Notes: generated from the sequence alone by a model not told the origin. Positions 46,190-54,872 are shown, counted from the stretch's first letter. The stretch is 64,000 nt of DNA from Gymnodinialimonas sp. 57CJ19 (GCF_038396845.1 NZ_CP151587.1:3074001-3138000); one strand, 5' to 3'. Made by a program: numbers and translations.

Positions 46190-46590
46190 CCTCAGCCGAT
46201 CTTCAAGCCACGTTGGCCGAACATTTTGCCCCGTGGGTGTTGGACTTGGACCTATCGGTGGTTGAGGTCGCGGTAAGCCACACGATCACCCGAATGCCCC
46301 TGTCGGCTCGGTTGATGCGCGTGGGCGGGATCGTAAGCGGGCAGGCCTTGACGGCGCTGGCCGACACCAGCGTGATCCTTGCGCTGGCGGGGCATCGCGG
46401 CGCGTTCGTGCCGGCGGGAACGGTCACGCTCGACACGCAATTCCTGCGGCCCGGCACGGGAACTGCGATCTTGTGTCGGGCGGAGATCATCCGCGCGGGC
46501 CGCTCGATGGCTTTCGCGCGGGCCGATTTGACCGCCCAGGACAGCGGCAAATTGGTGGCCACCGCGACGGCCACGCTCGCCCTGCCCTAA
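46186..46590 (+). CDS. PaaI-like hotdog-fold thioesterase
   Basis: A 134-residue single-hotdog protein. The segment VGGIVSGQALTALADTSVILAL, with Asp on the helix, matches the PaaI/YdiI active-site helix, followed by VTLDTQFLRPGTG. It would cleave acyl-CoA thioesters. Coupled to the SnoaL-like gene by an ATGA overlap; physiological acyl group unknown. Confidence 0.82.
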   Translation: MTSADLQATLAEHFAPWVLDLDLSVVEVAVSHTITRMPLSARLMRVGGIVSGQALTALADTSVILALAGHRGAFVPAGTVTLDTQFLRPGTGTAILCRAEIIRAGRSMAFARADLTAQDSGKLVATATATLALP

Positions 46591-46630
46591 GCGCTTGTGT
46601 CGGGTCTGAAATCACGGCACGTTCTCGCAC

Positions 46631-47329
46631 ATGCGAAAAATGCACCTGATCTTGTTGACCTTTGCCGCTGCCGCGTTTCTGGCCGGCTGCGGGCGTCCGT
46701 TAACGGATACCGAGGCTGCCTATATGGCTGAATTGCAGGGTGACACCTTAGATCCAAGCGCCGTGCGGATCACCCAAAACCCCTTTGTCGGCCTCATCAC
46801 CCAGACCTACGCCACACGCCCGCCCACCACCTGCCGAGAGAGGATCGTGCCGCCACCGCAGACGCCCACAATCTCGGCGCGAACCGGGGGGATCGTCTTC
46901 TTCAACACGCTATACCTGCGCGAAGATCTGGTCATCGACGACTACACGGAATTCCCCGATGGCACCCGCAGCCTTGTGGCGGCGATGTTCTTTGCCCATG
47001 AGATGACCCACATCTGGCAATGGCAAAACCGAGAGCTGACCGGATACCACCCGTTCCGCGCTTTTGCAGAACACGCAACTATCGACGATCCTTACCTTTT
47101 TTCCAATGACGACCCTCGGCCGTTCTTGTCTTATGGGTACGAACAGCAGGCCTCGTTGGTAGAGGAATACGTCTGTTGCCGTGCCACCGACCCGCAGGGC
47201 GCGCGGACAGCAAGATTAGAGGCTCTGATCGGCCAAGTAATGCCTGTCACGCCCTTGCAAGACCGTGCCGACAGCACCCCCATTTTTCTGCCGTGGGAAG
47301 ATGCGCCCATTCGCGGTATCTGTTCCTAA
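46631..47329 (+). CDS. Lipoprotein with a zinc-peptidase-like HEMTH motif
   Basis: A 232-residue protein with lipobox FLAGC (Cys20) and HEMTH at residues 123-127 inside a helix (SLVAAMFFAHEMTHIWQWQ), the HExxH zinc-binding pattern. A downstream Glu in ASLVEEYV could be the third metal ligand as in gluzincins. Similar Rhodobacterales proteins are uncharacterised. It may be a periplasmic metalloprotease or a degenerate relative. Start ATG at 46631 gives a well-formed signal. Confidence 0.75.
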   Translation: MRKMHLILLTFAAAAFLAGCGRPLTDTEAAYMAELQGDTLDPSAVRITQNPFVGLITQTYATRPPTTCRERIVPPPQTPTISARTGGIVFFNTLYLREDLVIDDYTEFPDGTRSLVAAMFFAHEMTHIWQWQNRELTGYHPFRAFAEHATIDDPYLFSNDDPRPFLSYGYEQQASLVEEYVCCRATDPQGARTARLEALIGQVMPVTPLQDRADSTPIFLPWEDAPIRGICS

Positions 47330-47344
47330 TCAAAGGCTTACCCT

Positions 47345-47788
47345 ATGCCCACCCAGGCCCTTATCATGTTCGCCGCCGGGATCGGCATCCCGGTTCTAGC
47401 CGCATTGAACGCGCGGTTGGGGGCCAACATCGGCTCTCCCGCGGCGGCGGCGACGATACTTTTCATCGTCGCGTTCATCACCGCAACCGTCACCATGATT
47501 TTGACTGGGCCAGAGGCCCTGCGTGCCATTCCGGCACAGCCAAAACACTTGTTTCTGGCGGGCATTCTCGTGGCCTTTTACGTGCTGAGCATCACCTATG
47601 TGGCGCCCGCATTCGGCGTCGGGAACGCGGTGTTTTTCGTTATCGTGGGACAGTTGGTCAGCTCAGCCGCGATCGACCATTTCGGGCTGTTCGGCGCGCA
47701 GGTGCATGCGGTGACTGGCCTGCGATTGACCGGGATATCCGTCATGGCCCTTGGGGTCGCGATCACGCAATTGGGCGCGGCCCGTTAA
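47345..47788 (+). CDS. DMT family transporter, YdcZ/DUF606 type
   Basis: A 147-residue membrane protein with five hydrophobic helices, half the size of usual DMT transporters and so probably acting as a dimer. The start ALIMFAAGIGIPVLAALNARLG and FGVGNAVFFVIVGQLVSSAAIDHFG are typical of the YdcZ family. It follows the HEMTH lipoprotein by 15 bases and converges on the ABC-F gene. Substrate unknown. Confidence 0.83.
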   Translation: MPTQALIMFAAGIGIPVLAALNARLGANIGSPAAAATILFIVAFITATVTMILTGPEALRAIPAQPKHLFLAGILVAFYVLSITYVAPAFGVGNAVFFVIVGQLVSSAAIDHFGLFGAQVHAVTGLRLTGISVMALGVAITQLGAAR

Positions 47789-47797
47789 CCAATTCCG

Positions 47798-49609
47798 CTA
47801 ACCGGCCTTCTCTTCCAGCGTTAACCATTCAAGCTCTGCCTCTTCCAGCAATGCCTGACGTTCCGCCAGCGCGTCGGAGGCCTTCTGCGCCTTCACGGCT
47901 TGGGTCGTGTAGATCTGCGGATCGGACAACAGCTCGGACAATTTCGCGATCTCGGCCTCTAGCCGTGCGATGACGGAAGGCAGTTCTTCCAGACGGTGTT
48001 TTTCTGTGAAGGATAGGGAAGATTTCGCGGCCTTCTCAACGGGTTGCTCCGCTTTCTTCGCAGCCTTGGCACGGGCTTTCTCGGAATCCGGGCGCGGTTT
48101 GTCGCCGCGTTGGGCCAACATATCCGTCCAACCGCCGGCGTAGACAACCGCCTTGCCCGCGCCTTCCAGCGCGATGGTAGCCGTCGCCACACGGTCCAGA
48201 AAGTCCCGATCATGGGAGACCAGAAGCACCGTACCGGGGTAGTCGCCCAGAAGATCTTGCAGAAGATCCAGCGTCTCGACATCGAGATCGTTGGTCGGTT
48301 CATCGAGAACCAGAAGGTTGCTTTCCTTGGCCATGATCCGCGCCAGCAACAGTCGCGCTTTTTCACCGCCCGACAAGGAGCGGACGGGGGCGCGGGCCTG
48401 GGCCTCATCAAAGAGGAAATCCTTAAGATAACCCACCACATGGCGCGGCGCACCGCGCACCAGAACTTGGTCCGAGCTGCCAGAGACACCCAGTGTCGGG
48501 TCGTTGGTGAGGCTTTCCCAAAGGGTCGCGTTTGGGTCCAGGGCCGAGCGGGTTTGATCGAACACCGCCATCTCGATCCCGGTGCCAAGGATGACTTCCC
48601 CGGTGTCGGGCGGCAGCTCTCCGACCAGCATTTTCAGCAGCGTCGTCTTACCTGCGCCGTTCGGGCCAACAAAGGCCACCCGGTCACCGCGCAACACCCG
48701 CAGATCAAACGGTTGCAAAATCACCTTGTCGCCGTAAGTCTTTGATATACCACGCGCTTCAATCACCCGCTTGCCCGAGGCATTGCCCGCTTCCAGCTGC
48801 ATCGCCGCGGTGCCCTGACGTCGGATCATTGAAGACCGCTCAGCCCGCAAATCCCCCAACGCCCGCACCCGACCCTGGTTGCGTTTGCGCCGCGCCGAGA
48901 TGCCCTCAACCGCCCAACGGGCCTCGGCCTTGATCTTCCGATCCAGCTTATGGCGCTGCATGTCCTCTTCGGCCCAAACGGTATCGCGCCACTCTTCAAA
49001 GCCGTCAAAACTGCCATCGCGCCGGCGCACGACGCCGCGATCCAGCCATAGGGTGCCACGGGCCAAAGCCTTAAGAAATGCCCGGTCGTGAGAGATCAGG
49101 ATGAAGCCCGCCTTGGTGGATTTCAGCTCTCCCTCCAGCCATTCAATCGCGTCGATATCCAGATGGTTGGTCGGCTCGTCCAGCAGCATCAATTCGGGCG
49201 CTTCCGCCAGCAGGCGCGCCAAAGCGGCGCGGCGGCGTTCCCCGCCCGAGGCCGCGTCAACGCGGGCCTCCAGGTTCAGCTTCAGGCCTTCTGCGGCGGC
49301 TTCCACGCGCCACGCTTCCGACGGGCCAAGGGTCGCGAGGGCGAATTCGCCGAGGGTCTCGAACCCCTCAAAATCGGGTTCCTGCTCCAGATAGCCTACC
49401 GTCGTGCCATCGGGCAAAACCCGGCTGCCGGCGTCGGCCTCTACCAGCCCTGCCATCACCTTCATCAGGGTCGATTTGCCCGAGCCGTTGCGCCCCACAA
49501 GTGCCATGCGGTCGCCCGCCTGAACCACAAGGTCCAACGAGGAAAATACGGGATCGCCGCCGAAAGTCAGGGCGATGTCGGAAAGCTGTAAGAGAGGAGG
49601 TCTGGCCAT
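47798..49609 (-). CDS. ABC-F family ATPase (Uup-like)
   Basis: A 603-residue soluble protein with two ABC domains and no membrane part. Domain 1: GRNGSGKSTLMK, SGGERRRAAL, LLDEPTNHLD; domain 2: GPNGAGKTTLLK, LSGGEKARLLLA, LVLDEPTNDLD. After a basic linker (KARAKAAKKAEQPVEKAAK) the C-terminus forms a coiled coil (EKHRLEELPSVIARLEAEI), as in Uup, which acts on ribosomes or branched DNA. The ATG at 49609 (MARPPLLQLSD) is favoured by family; no ribosome site is visible, and a GTG at 49627 is also possible. A 24-base tandem repeat lies just upstream. Confidence 0.9.
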   Translation of the reverse strand: MARPPLLQLSDIALTFGGDPVFSSLDLVVQAGDRMALVGRNGSGKSTLMKVMAGLVEADAGSRVLPDGTTVGYLEQEPDFEGFETLGEFALATLGPSEAWRVEAAAEGLKLNLEARVDAASGGERRRAALARLLAEAPELMLLDEPTNHLDIDAIEWLEGELKSTKAGFILISHDRAFLKALARGTLWLDRGVVRRRDGSFDGFEEWRDTVWAEEDMQRHKLDRKIKAEARWAVEGISARRKRNQGRVRALGDLRAERSSMIRRQGTAAMQLEAGNASGKRVIEARGISKTYGDKVILQPFDLRVLRGDRVAFVGPNGAGKTTLLKMLVGELPPDTGEVILGTGIEMAVFDQTRSALDPNATLWESLTNDPTLGVSGSSDQVLVRGAPRHVVGYLKDFLFDEAQARAPVRSLSGGEKARLLLARIMAKESNLLVLDEPTNDLDVETLDLLQDLLGDYPGTVLLVSHDRDFLDRVATATIALEGAGKAVVYAGGWTDMLAQRGDKPRPDSEKARAKAAKKAEQPVEKAAKSSLSFTEKHRLEELPSVIARLEAEIAKLSELLSDPQIYTTQAVKAQKASDALAERQALLEEAELEWLTLEEKAG

Positions 49610-49641
49610 GAACGCGGCGTACGGCACGAAGGCCGGACAAT

Positions 49642-49785
49642 CAAGCGCCGCGCGCAGGAAACGGGCAAGCGCCGCCCGCAGGAAATGGGCAAGCGCCCCG
49701 CGCAGGAAACGGGCAAGCGCCGCCCGCAGGAAATGGGCAAGCGCCCCGCGCAGGAAACGGGCAAGCGCCGCCCGCAGGAAACGAG
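49642..49785. repeat. Tandem repeat, six units of 24 bases
   Basis: Six contiguous copies of a 24-base unit, CAAGCGCC(G/C)C then (G/C)CGCAGGAAA then (C/T)GGG, at 49642, 49666, 49690, 49714, 49738 and 49762. Units 2 and 4 are identical, and units 3 and 5 are identical, so the array looks as though it grew by 48-base duplication. It lies between a cyclophilin gene and the ABC-F gene, in the leader of the latter. Confidence 0.92.
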
Positions 49786-49787
49786 AA

Positions 49788-49814
49788 ACGGGCGCACCCT
49801 GATGGCACGCCCGT
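49788..49814 (-). terminator. Probable terminator after the exported cyclophilin gene
   Basis: ACGGGCG (49788-49794) pairs with CGCCCGT (49808-49814); on the minus strand it is followed by TTCTCGTTTC, a weak T-tract. Confidence 0.5.
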
Positions 49815-49840
49815 TCATCGGATCAATAGAAAACGAAGGT

Positions 49841-50458
49841 CTACTCCGTCGCTTCTTCTTCCTCGGGCTCGGGCGCCACGGGATCGTAATCCAGCACACG
49901 CACAGCGGTCATGCGGTCAGGCTCGCCGGTGACGGCGCCGTTACGGCCCCTGCCCCGACGGATCATGTCCACGATGTCCATGCCCTCAACCACTTGGCCG
50001 AAAACGGTATATTGCCCGTTCAGGTGAGGCGAGGCCTCGAACACGATGAAGAACTGGCTGTTGGCCGAGTTCGGGCGCTGCGACCGCGCCATGCCCAGGG
50101 TGCCGCGCTCAAACGGCAGGTCCGAGAATTCGGCAGGCAGGTCGTCGTAGGAGGACCCGCCGCGCCCGGCGTAGCGCATGTCTTGGCCAAGGTTGCCGAA
50201 TTCGACATCCCCGGTTTGCGCCATGAAGCCGTCGATCACGCGGTGGAACACGACATCGTTGTAGGCGCCTTCTTCGGCCAATGTGGTGATCCGCTCGACA
50301 TGCAAAGGGGCGACATCTTCGAACAGGTCGATGATGATCGTGCCCTCGGCTTCCCCTGTCACGTCAATCTCGATGCCCGTCGCCCCAATCGGGGACGCGG
50401 CGAGGAGCGCAGCGAGGAGCAGCCCCCCCGCCCGAGCAAAGCGAGGGGTCTTAGACAT
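49841..50458 (-). CDS. Exported peptidyl-prolyl cis-trans isomerase (cyclophilin)
   Basis: A 205-residue cyclophilin with an N-terminal signal sequence (ARAGGLLLAALLAASPIGA), so acting in the periplasm. The active site is FHRVIDGFMAQTGD with the binding region NSANSQFFIVF. The C-terminus is an acidic Glu tail (PEPEEEEATE). It overlaps the preceding cytoplasmic cyclophilin gene by eight bases and clearly arose from the same ancestor. Confidence 0.9.
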   Translation of the reverse strand: MSKTPRFARAGGLLLAALLAASPIGATGIEIDVTGEAEGTIIIDLFEDVAPLHVERITTLAEEGAYNDVVFHRVIDGFMAQTGDVEFGNLGQDMRYAGRGGSSYDDLPAEFSDLPFERGTLGMARSQRPNSANSQFFIVFEASPHLNGQYTVFGQVVEGMDIVDMIRRGRGRNGAVTGEPDRMTAVRVLDYDPVAPEPEEEEATE

Positions 50459-50951
50459 CTGCCGCCACCTTGACCGAGATCATCTCGTCAGGGTTCGCGG
50501 GCGGCTCGCCCTTGGTGATCGCGTCGACATGCTCCATGCCGTCAATCACGCGGCCGTAGACCGTGTACTGACCATTCAGGAAGTCGTTGTCCTTGAAGTT
50601 GATGAAGAACTGGCTGTTGGCCGAGTTCGGGTTGGACGACCGCGCCGCGCCAAGGGTGCCACGGGAATGGGGCAGCTTGGAGAATTCGGCAGGAAGGTCC
50701 GGCTTGTCGGAACCGCCAGTGCCAGCAGCCCGCAGGTTGCCGCCTTTCTTGCCGTGCTGCACGTCGCCGGTCTGGGCCATGAAGCCGTCAATCACACGGT
50801 GGAAGACAACGCCGTCATAGGCACCCTCACGGGCCAGTTCCTTCATCCGGTTGGAATGCTCTGGCGCCACGTCGGGCAGCAGTTCGATGGCAACGGTGCC
50901 GTCTTTCAACTCGATCAGGATCGTGTTTTCGGGATCTTTGATATCGGCCAC
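50451..50951 (-). CDS. ppiB: Cytoplasmic peptidyl-prolyl cis-trans isomerase (cyclophilin)
   Basis: A 166-residue cyclophilin without signal peptide: FHRVIDGFMAQTGD, NSANSQFFINF and GQYTVYGRVIDGMEHVD. It catalyses proline isomerisation in folding proteins. It is 33 bases after coaD and overlaps the exported cyclophilin, forming a coaD-ppiB-ppi run common in Rhodobacterales. Confidence 0.92.
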   Translation of the reverse strand: MADIKDPENTILIELKDGTVAIELLPDVAPEHSNRMKELAREGAYDGVVFHRVIDGFMAQTGDVQHGKKGGNLRAAGTGGSDKPDLPAEFSKLPHSRGTLGAARSSNPNSANSQFFINFKDNDFLNGQYTVYGRVIDGMEHVDAITKGEPPANPDEMISVKVAADV

Positions 50952-50984
50952 TTTGGCTCTCCTCTAGGTATATTGTCCCCACTC

Positions 50985-51479
50985 TCAGAGCGGGTATTTC
51001 TCGCGTAGCGCCGCGTTGACGGCGGGTGTGACGAATGACGACACATCGCCGCCCAAGCGAGCGATTTCCTTCACCAGCTTCGAGGCAATTGCCTGATGCT
51101 CGGCCTCGGCCATCAAAAAGACGGTCGTGACGCTGGCGTCGAGTTTCCGGTTCATGCCAACCATCTGGTATTCGTATTCGAAATCCGCAACCGCACGCAG
51201 GCCGCGAATGATGAATTCTGCCCCCACGTCGCGGGCACAGTCGATCAGGAGGTTCTCGAAAGGATGGGCCACAATTTCGGTGCCGAAAGCCTCGGTCATC
51301 TTGGCGCATTCGGCCTCGACCATGGCGACGCGCTCTTCAAGGGAGAATAACGGCCCCTTGTCACGGTTGATCGCCACGCCGATCACCAGCTTATCGACCA
51401 ATTTGCAGGCCCGCTTGATGATATCGACGTGGCCCATTGTGATGGGGTCAAATGTCCCCGGATAAAGCCCAGTGCGCAT
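50985..51479 (-). CDS. coaD: Phosphopantetheine adenylyltransferase
   Basis: A 164-residue nucleotidyltransferase of coenzyme A synthesis. The T/HxGH region reads YPGTFDPITMGHVDII, followed by the pantetheine part FSLEERVAMVEAE and RGLRAVADFEYEYQM. Start at 51479 (MRTGLYPG) matches the family; a longer frame to 51539 adds residues not found in CoaD. Confidence 0.95.
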   Translation of the reverse strand: MRTGLYPGTFDPITMGHVDIIKRACKLVDKLVIGVAINRDKGPLFSLEERVAMVEAECAKMTEAFGTEIVAHPFENLLIDCARDVGAEFIIRGLRAVADFEYEYQMVGMNRKLDASVTTVFLMAEAEHQAIASKLVKEIARLGGDVSSFVTPAVNAALREKYPL

Positions 51480-51590
51480 GGCTGTCCCCCTGTTTCTAGG
51501 GCAGGACGCAAACACGATTGCTGCATGGGTTGCAACCAAAACGCGGGCAAAACCGGGACAAAACGGCAGCGGAACGGCGGATTTGTGGGG

Positions 51591-52037
51591 CTAGAAGCCC
51601 TTGATCATGCCTTCCAGCGCCTCTTTTTCCATGGAAAGTTCGGACAACTGCGCCTTGACCACATCGCCGATGGAGATCAGGCCGATCATGGCCGCGCCGT
51701 CCATGACGGGCATGTGGCGGAACCGGCCTTGGGTCATCTTTCCCAGCACCGATTGCACCGTCTCATCCCGGGTGGCCGAGACGATGTCCGCCGTCATCAG
51801 CGATGTCACCGGGTCTGCAAGGCACCCCGGCCCGCTTGCGCCGATGGCCCGCACGATATCGCGTTCCGACAAGATGCCCTGCACATCTGTGCCGTCATTT
51901 GACACGATCAAGGCACCGATCCGGCGGGCTGAAAGCACCTTTGCCGCCTCTCCCACACTGGCGGTGGGCGTGATTGTCACGACGCCCTCTCCTGCCTTGT
52001 CCCCGTCCTTGTCTTTCAGGATCTGTTGCACGAGCAT
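51591..52037 (-). CDS. CBS domain-containing protein
   Basis: A 148-residue protein built of two CBS motifs (residues about 10-65 with GALIVSNDGTDVQGILSERDI, and about 75-135 with MPVMDGAAMIGLISIGDVV) forming one Bateman module that should bind an adenine nucleotide. No catalytic domain is attached. Proteins of this kind act as energy sensors; partner unknown. Confidence 0.88.
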   Translation of the reverse strand: MLVQQILKDKDGDKAGEGVVTITPTASVGEAAKVLSARRIGALIVSNDGTDVQGILSERDIVRAIGASGPGCLADPVTSLMTADIVSATRDETVQSVLGKMTQGRFRHMPVMDGAAMIGLISIGDVVKAQLSELSMEKEALEGMIKGF

Positions 52038-52128
52038 TTTGGCGCCTCCTTCACAAAATAGCGAGGTCCAGCGTCGTCGCTAAACTGCCGACCTGTCAAG
52101 ACTTTCGGCCAAGCCGCGGGCCATTCAT

Positions 52129-53031
52129 CTACGCGGGCGGACGTGCGGCCTCGGCCTCGAGGCGGGCAATCTCGTCGCGGATACCGTCGCGCAGAAGGGC
52201 CGTGATCCGGTCAAGGCGCGCGTCTTTGGGCCCGGCGTGGGTGGTCAGCCAGAACGTCCGAATGAGGCTGACGTCATCGGGCAAGACCCGCACCAATTCC
52301 GGCGCTGTGGGCAAGGCGAAGTCATGAACCACCGCCAGCCCGCCACCCGCACGGGCCATTTGCAGTTGCACCGAAACCGAGGTGGACGCCAAGGCCACCC
52401 GCCCCACCCCAAGGGAGGACAGGTAATCCAGTTCCGCATCGAAAATCATGTCGGGAATGTAGCCAATGACCCGCATCCCCTTGATATCGCCCAGAGAAGC
52501 AGGAGTGCCATTCTCCGCCAACCACCCGCGAGAGGCCGCAAGCGACAGCTTGTAGTCGCAGAGCCGCTCCGCCTCCAGGCGATCGGTTTTGGGGCGGCTG
52601 ACAGTGATCGCCAGATCTGCCTCGCGCCGTGACAGGTTCACGATACGCGGCAGGGCCAGGACTTGCAGATCGAGATCGGGATGGTGATCGGCGATCCGTG
52701 CACAGACCTGCGGCAGAAGGTAGGTGGCGCAACCGTCCGGGGCGCCGATGCGGATGGTGCCAGAAAGCTGTTCGGCACTGCCCGTCAACGCGCCGATGCC
52801 CCGTGAAAGGGCGGCTTCGGCCTCTTCCGCATGGGACAAAAGGCGCAGGCCCGCCTCGGTCAGGCGATAGCCCTGGGGGGATTTCAGAAACAGCGCGGTG
52901 CCCGCCGATTGCTCCAGCCGGGCAACCCGCCGCGCAATGGTGGCAGGGTCCATCCGCAGGCTGCCCCGCGCCGCCGTCAGGCTTTCTGCCCGCGCCGTGG
53001 CCAGGAATACGCGAAGATCGTCCCAATTCAT
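52129..53031 (-). CDS. LysR family transcriptional regulator, divergent from mmsA
   Basis: A 300-residue regulator with an N-terminal winged helix (WDDLRVFLATARAESLTAA, ARRVARLEQSAGTALF) and a LysR substrate-binding domain. It is divergent from mmsA with 105 bases between. The intervening DNA has the inverted arms CTTATACGC (53032-53040) and GCGTATAAG (53095-53103), likely its operator. It probably activates valine catabolism in response to a pathway intermediate. Confidence 0.85.
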   Translation of the reverse strand: MNWDDLRVFLATARAESLTAARGSLRMDPATIARRVARLEQSAGTALFLKSPQGYRLTEAGLRLLSHAEEAEAALSRGIGALTGSAEQLSGTIRIGAPDGCATYLLPQVCARIADHHPDLDLQVLALPRIVNLSRREADLAITVSRPKTDRLEAERLCDYKLSLAASRGWLAENGTPASLGDIKGMRVIGYIPDMIFDAELDYLSSLGVGRVALASTSVSVQLQMARAGGGLAVVHDFALPTAPELVRVLPDDVSLIRTFWLTTHAGPKDARLDRITALLRDGIRDEIARLEAEAARPPA

Positions 53032-53103
53032 CTTATACGCCTATTTTTGCAAAATGATCCTGCGAAGCTGTCTCTTTTCCCGGCACAAATGCAAGCGTAT
53101 AAG
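53032..53103. promoter_or_regulatory. Inverted-repeat control region between LysR gene and mmsA
   Basis: CTTATACGC at 53032-53040 and its exact reverse complement GCGTATAAG at 53095-53103 frame 54 bases, and the palindrome TTTTGCAAAA lies at 53045-53054. The right arm contains TATAAG at a -10-like distance from the mmsA start. Widely spaced half-sites are typical of LysR-type regulators. Confidence 0.6.
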
Positions 53104-53136
53104 ACCCGCAACACGAAACCTTTTGGGAGAAGACAG

Positions 53137-54636
53137 ATGCAACAGATTGGTCACTGGATTAACGGCAAACACGTCGCGGGCACCTCCGGCCGCACACAGG
53201 ACGTGTGGAACCCGGCCACGGGCGAAGTTCAGGCCAAGGTGGCACTGGCCTCCAAGGCGGAACTGGACGCGGCTGTGGCAGACGCTGCCGAGGCGCAGGT
53301 CAAATGGGCCGCCACCAACCCCCAACGCCGCGCCCGAGTGATGATGGCTTTCGTCAGCCTGCTGCACCGGGACATGGACAAGCTGGCCGAGGCACTGTCG
53401 CGCGAACACGGCAAGACCATCCCCGACGCCAAAGGCGACGTTCAGCGCGGTCTTGAGGTTGTGGAATTCTGCATCGGCGCACCTCACCACCTGAAGGGCG
53501 AATACACCGACGGCGCGGGCCCCGGCATTGACATGTACTCCATGCGTCAGCCCGTGGGCGTGGCCGCCGGCATCACGCCGTTCAACTTCCCCGCGATGAT
53601 CCCATTGTGGAAGATGGCCCCTGCCCTTGCGTGCGGCAACGCGTTCATCCTGAAGCCGTCCGAGCGTGATCCATCGGTGCCAATGATGCTGGCCGAGCTG
53701 ATGCAGGAAGCCGGTCTGCCCGATGGCGTTTTGCAGGTCATCAACGGCGATAAGGAAAGCGTGGACGCGATCTTGGATAACGAGACCATCGCGGCTGTGG
53801 GTTTTGTCGGCTCTACCCCGATTGCGGAATATATCTACGGTCGTGGCTGTTCCAACGGCAAGCGCGTGCAGTGCTTTGGCGGAGCCAAGAACCACATGAT
53901 CATCATGCCTGACGCCGATTTGGACCAGGCCGCCGACGCGCTGGTGGGTGCCGGTTACGGCGCGGCGGGTGAACGCTGCATGGCGATCTCGGTTGCTGTG
54001 CCCGTGGGCGAGGAAACCGCGGATCGTTTGATCGAAAAGCTGGTGCCGAAGATCGAGGCGCTGAAAGTCGGCCCCTACACCAGCGGCAATGACGTGGATT
54101 ACGGCCCCGTCGTGACGCCAATGGCAAAGGAAAACATCCTGCGGCTGGTGCAAACCGGCGTGGATCAAGGGGCAGAGCTGGTCGTGGACGGCCGTGACTT
54201 TAGCCTCCAGGGCTATGAGGACGGCTTCTTTGTCGGCCCGCACCTGTTTGACCGCGTGACACCCGACATGGATATCTACAAGCAAGAGATCTTTGGCCCG
54301 GTTCTGGCCACGGTTCGCGCCGGTTCGTACGAGGAAGCGCTGAAGCTGGCGATGGATAACGAATACGGCAACGGCACCGCGATCTTTACCCGCGACGGCG
54401 ACGCGGCGCGCGATTTTGCCTCGCGGATCAACGTGGGCATGGTCGGCATCAACGTGCCAATCCCGGTTCCACTGGCCTACCACACCTTCGGCGGCTGGAA
54501 GAAATCGGCCTTCGGCGACCTGAACCAGCACGGCTCCGATGCATTCCGTTTCTACACGAAGACGAAGACAGTCACCGCGCGTTGGCCCTCGGGCATCAAG
54601 GAGGGCGGCGAGTTCACCATTCCTGTCATGGAATAA
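53137..54636 (+). CDS. mmsA: CoA-acylating methylmalonate-semialdehyde dehydrogenase
   Basis: A 499-residue aldehyde dehydrogenase converting methylmalonate semialdehyde and CoA to propionyl-CoA, last step of valine breakdown. QPVGVAAGITPFNFPAMIPLW is interrupted here only for quoting; the catalytic Cys lies in GAAGERCMAISVAV and the Rossmann part in VGFVGSTPIAEYI. The absence of the usual second catalytic Glu (GGAKNHMIIMPD in its place) is characteristic of MmsA. The ATG at 53137 follows GGGAGAAGACAG. Downstream genes for the earlier steps confirm the pathway. Confidence 0.95.
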   Translation: MQQIGHWINGKHVAGTSGRTQDVWNPATGEVQAKVALASKAELDAAVADAAEAQVKWAATNPQRRARVMMAFVSLLHRDMDKLAEALSREHGKTIPDAKGDVQRGLEVVEFCIGAPHHLKGEYTDGAGPGIDMYSMRQPVGVAAGITPFNFPAMIPLWKMAPALACGNAFILKPSERDPSVPMMLAELMQEAGLPDGVLQVINGDKESVDAILDNETIAAVGFVGSTPIAEYIYGRGCSNGKRVQCFGGAKNHMIIMPDADLDQAADALVGAGYGAAGERCMAISVAVPVGEETADRLIEKLVPKIEALKVGPYTSGNDVDYGPVVTPMAKENILRLVQTGVDQGAELVVDGRDFSLQGYEDGFFVGPHLFDRVTPDMDIYKQEIFGPVLATVRAGSYEEALKLAMDNEYGNGTAIFTRDGDAARDFASRINVGMVGINVPIPVPLAYHTFGGWKKSAFGDLNQHGSDAFRFYTKTKTVTARWPSGIKEGGEFTIPVME

Positions 54637-54663
54637 GGGATCGGATCATCGTTTGAAAATTGT

Positions 54664-54691
54664 GAGGGGCCCCCGGGGGGCCCCTCTTTTT
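54664..54691 (+). terminator. Factor-independent terminator of mmsA
   Basis: GAGGGGCC...GGCCCCTC, a very GC-rich stem (54664-54686), followed by TTTTT. It lies 28 bases after the mmsA stop. Confidence 0.9.
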
Positions 54692-54707
54692 ATTTGTTTA
54701 AGAGGAA

Positions 54708-54770
54708 GGGGCGCTGCCCCTTTTGCGCATCGAGGATGCGCATACCCCGGGATATTTCAAGAACGAGGAA
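54708..54770 (+). repeat. Composite intergenic element, copy 2
   Basis: Hairpin GGGGC-GCT-GCCCC with TTTT (54708-54724), second hairpin GCGCATC-GAG-GATGCGC (54725-54741), then CCCCGGGATATTT and AGAACGAGGAA (54745-54770). Same order of parts as 39122-39190. It lies just after the mmsA terminator, in the direction of mmsA. Confidence 0.65.
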
Positions 54771-54807
54771 TTGGGGGGGGGGGGCGGCGACGTTCGGGGC
54801 GTGAGGC

Positions 54808-54840
54808 AAAAAAGAACCCCTCGGAGGGAGGTCCGAGGGG
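54808..54840 (-). terminator. Factor-independent terminator of the 58-residue peptide gene
   Basis: On the minus strand CCCCTCGGA-CCTCCC-TCCGAGGGG forms a perfect nine-base stem followed by TTCTTTTTT. Confidence 0.9.
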
Positions 54841-54872
54841 CAAGTCCAACAGGGAGGTCGTGGGCAATGGGG

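Noticed and set aside
49642..49785. Possible CRISPR array.
   Set aside because: The 24-base units are contiguous, without spacers, and no cas gene is near.
49608..49802. Plus-strand basic repeat peptide gene with AGGAGGT before its ATG.
   Set aside because: Its start and ribosome site are the antisense of the ABC-F N-terminal codons, and no promoter position outside that gene exists; kept only as part of the repeat finding.
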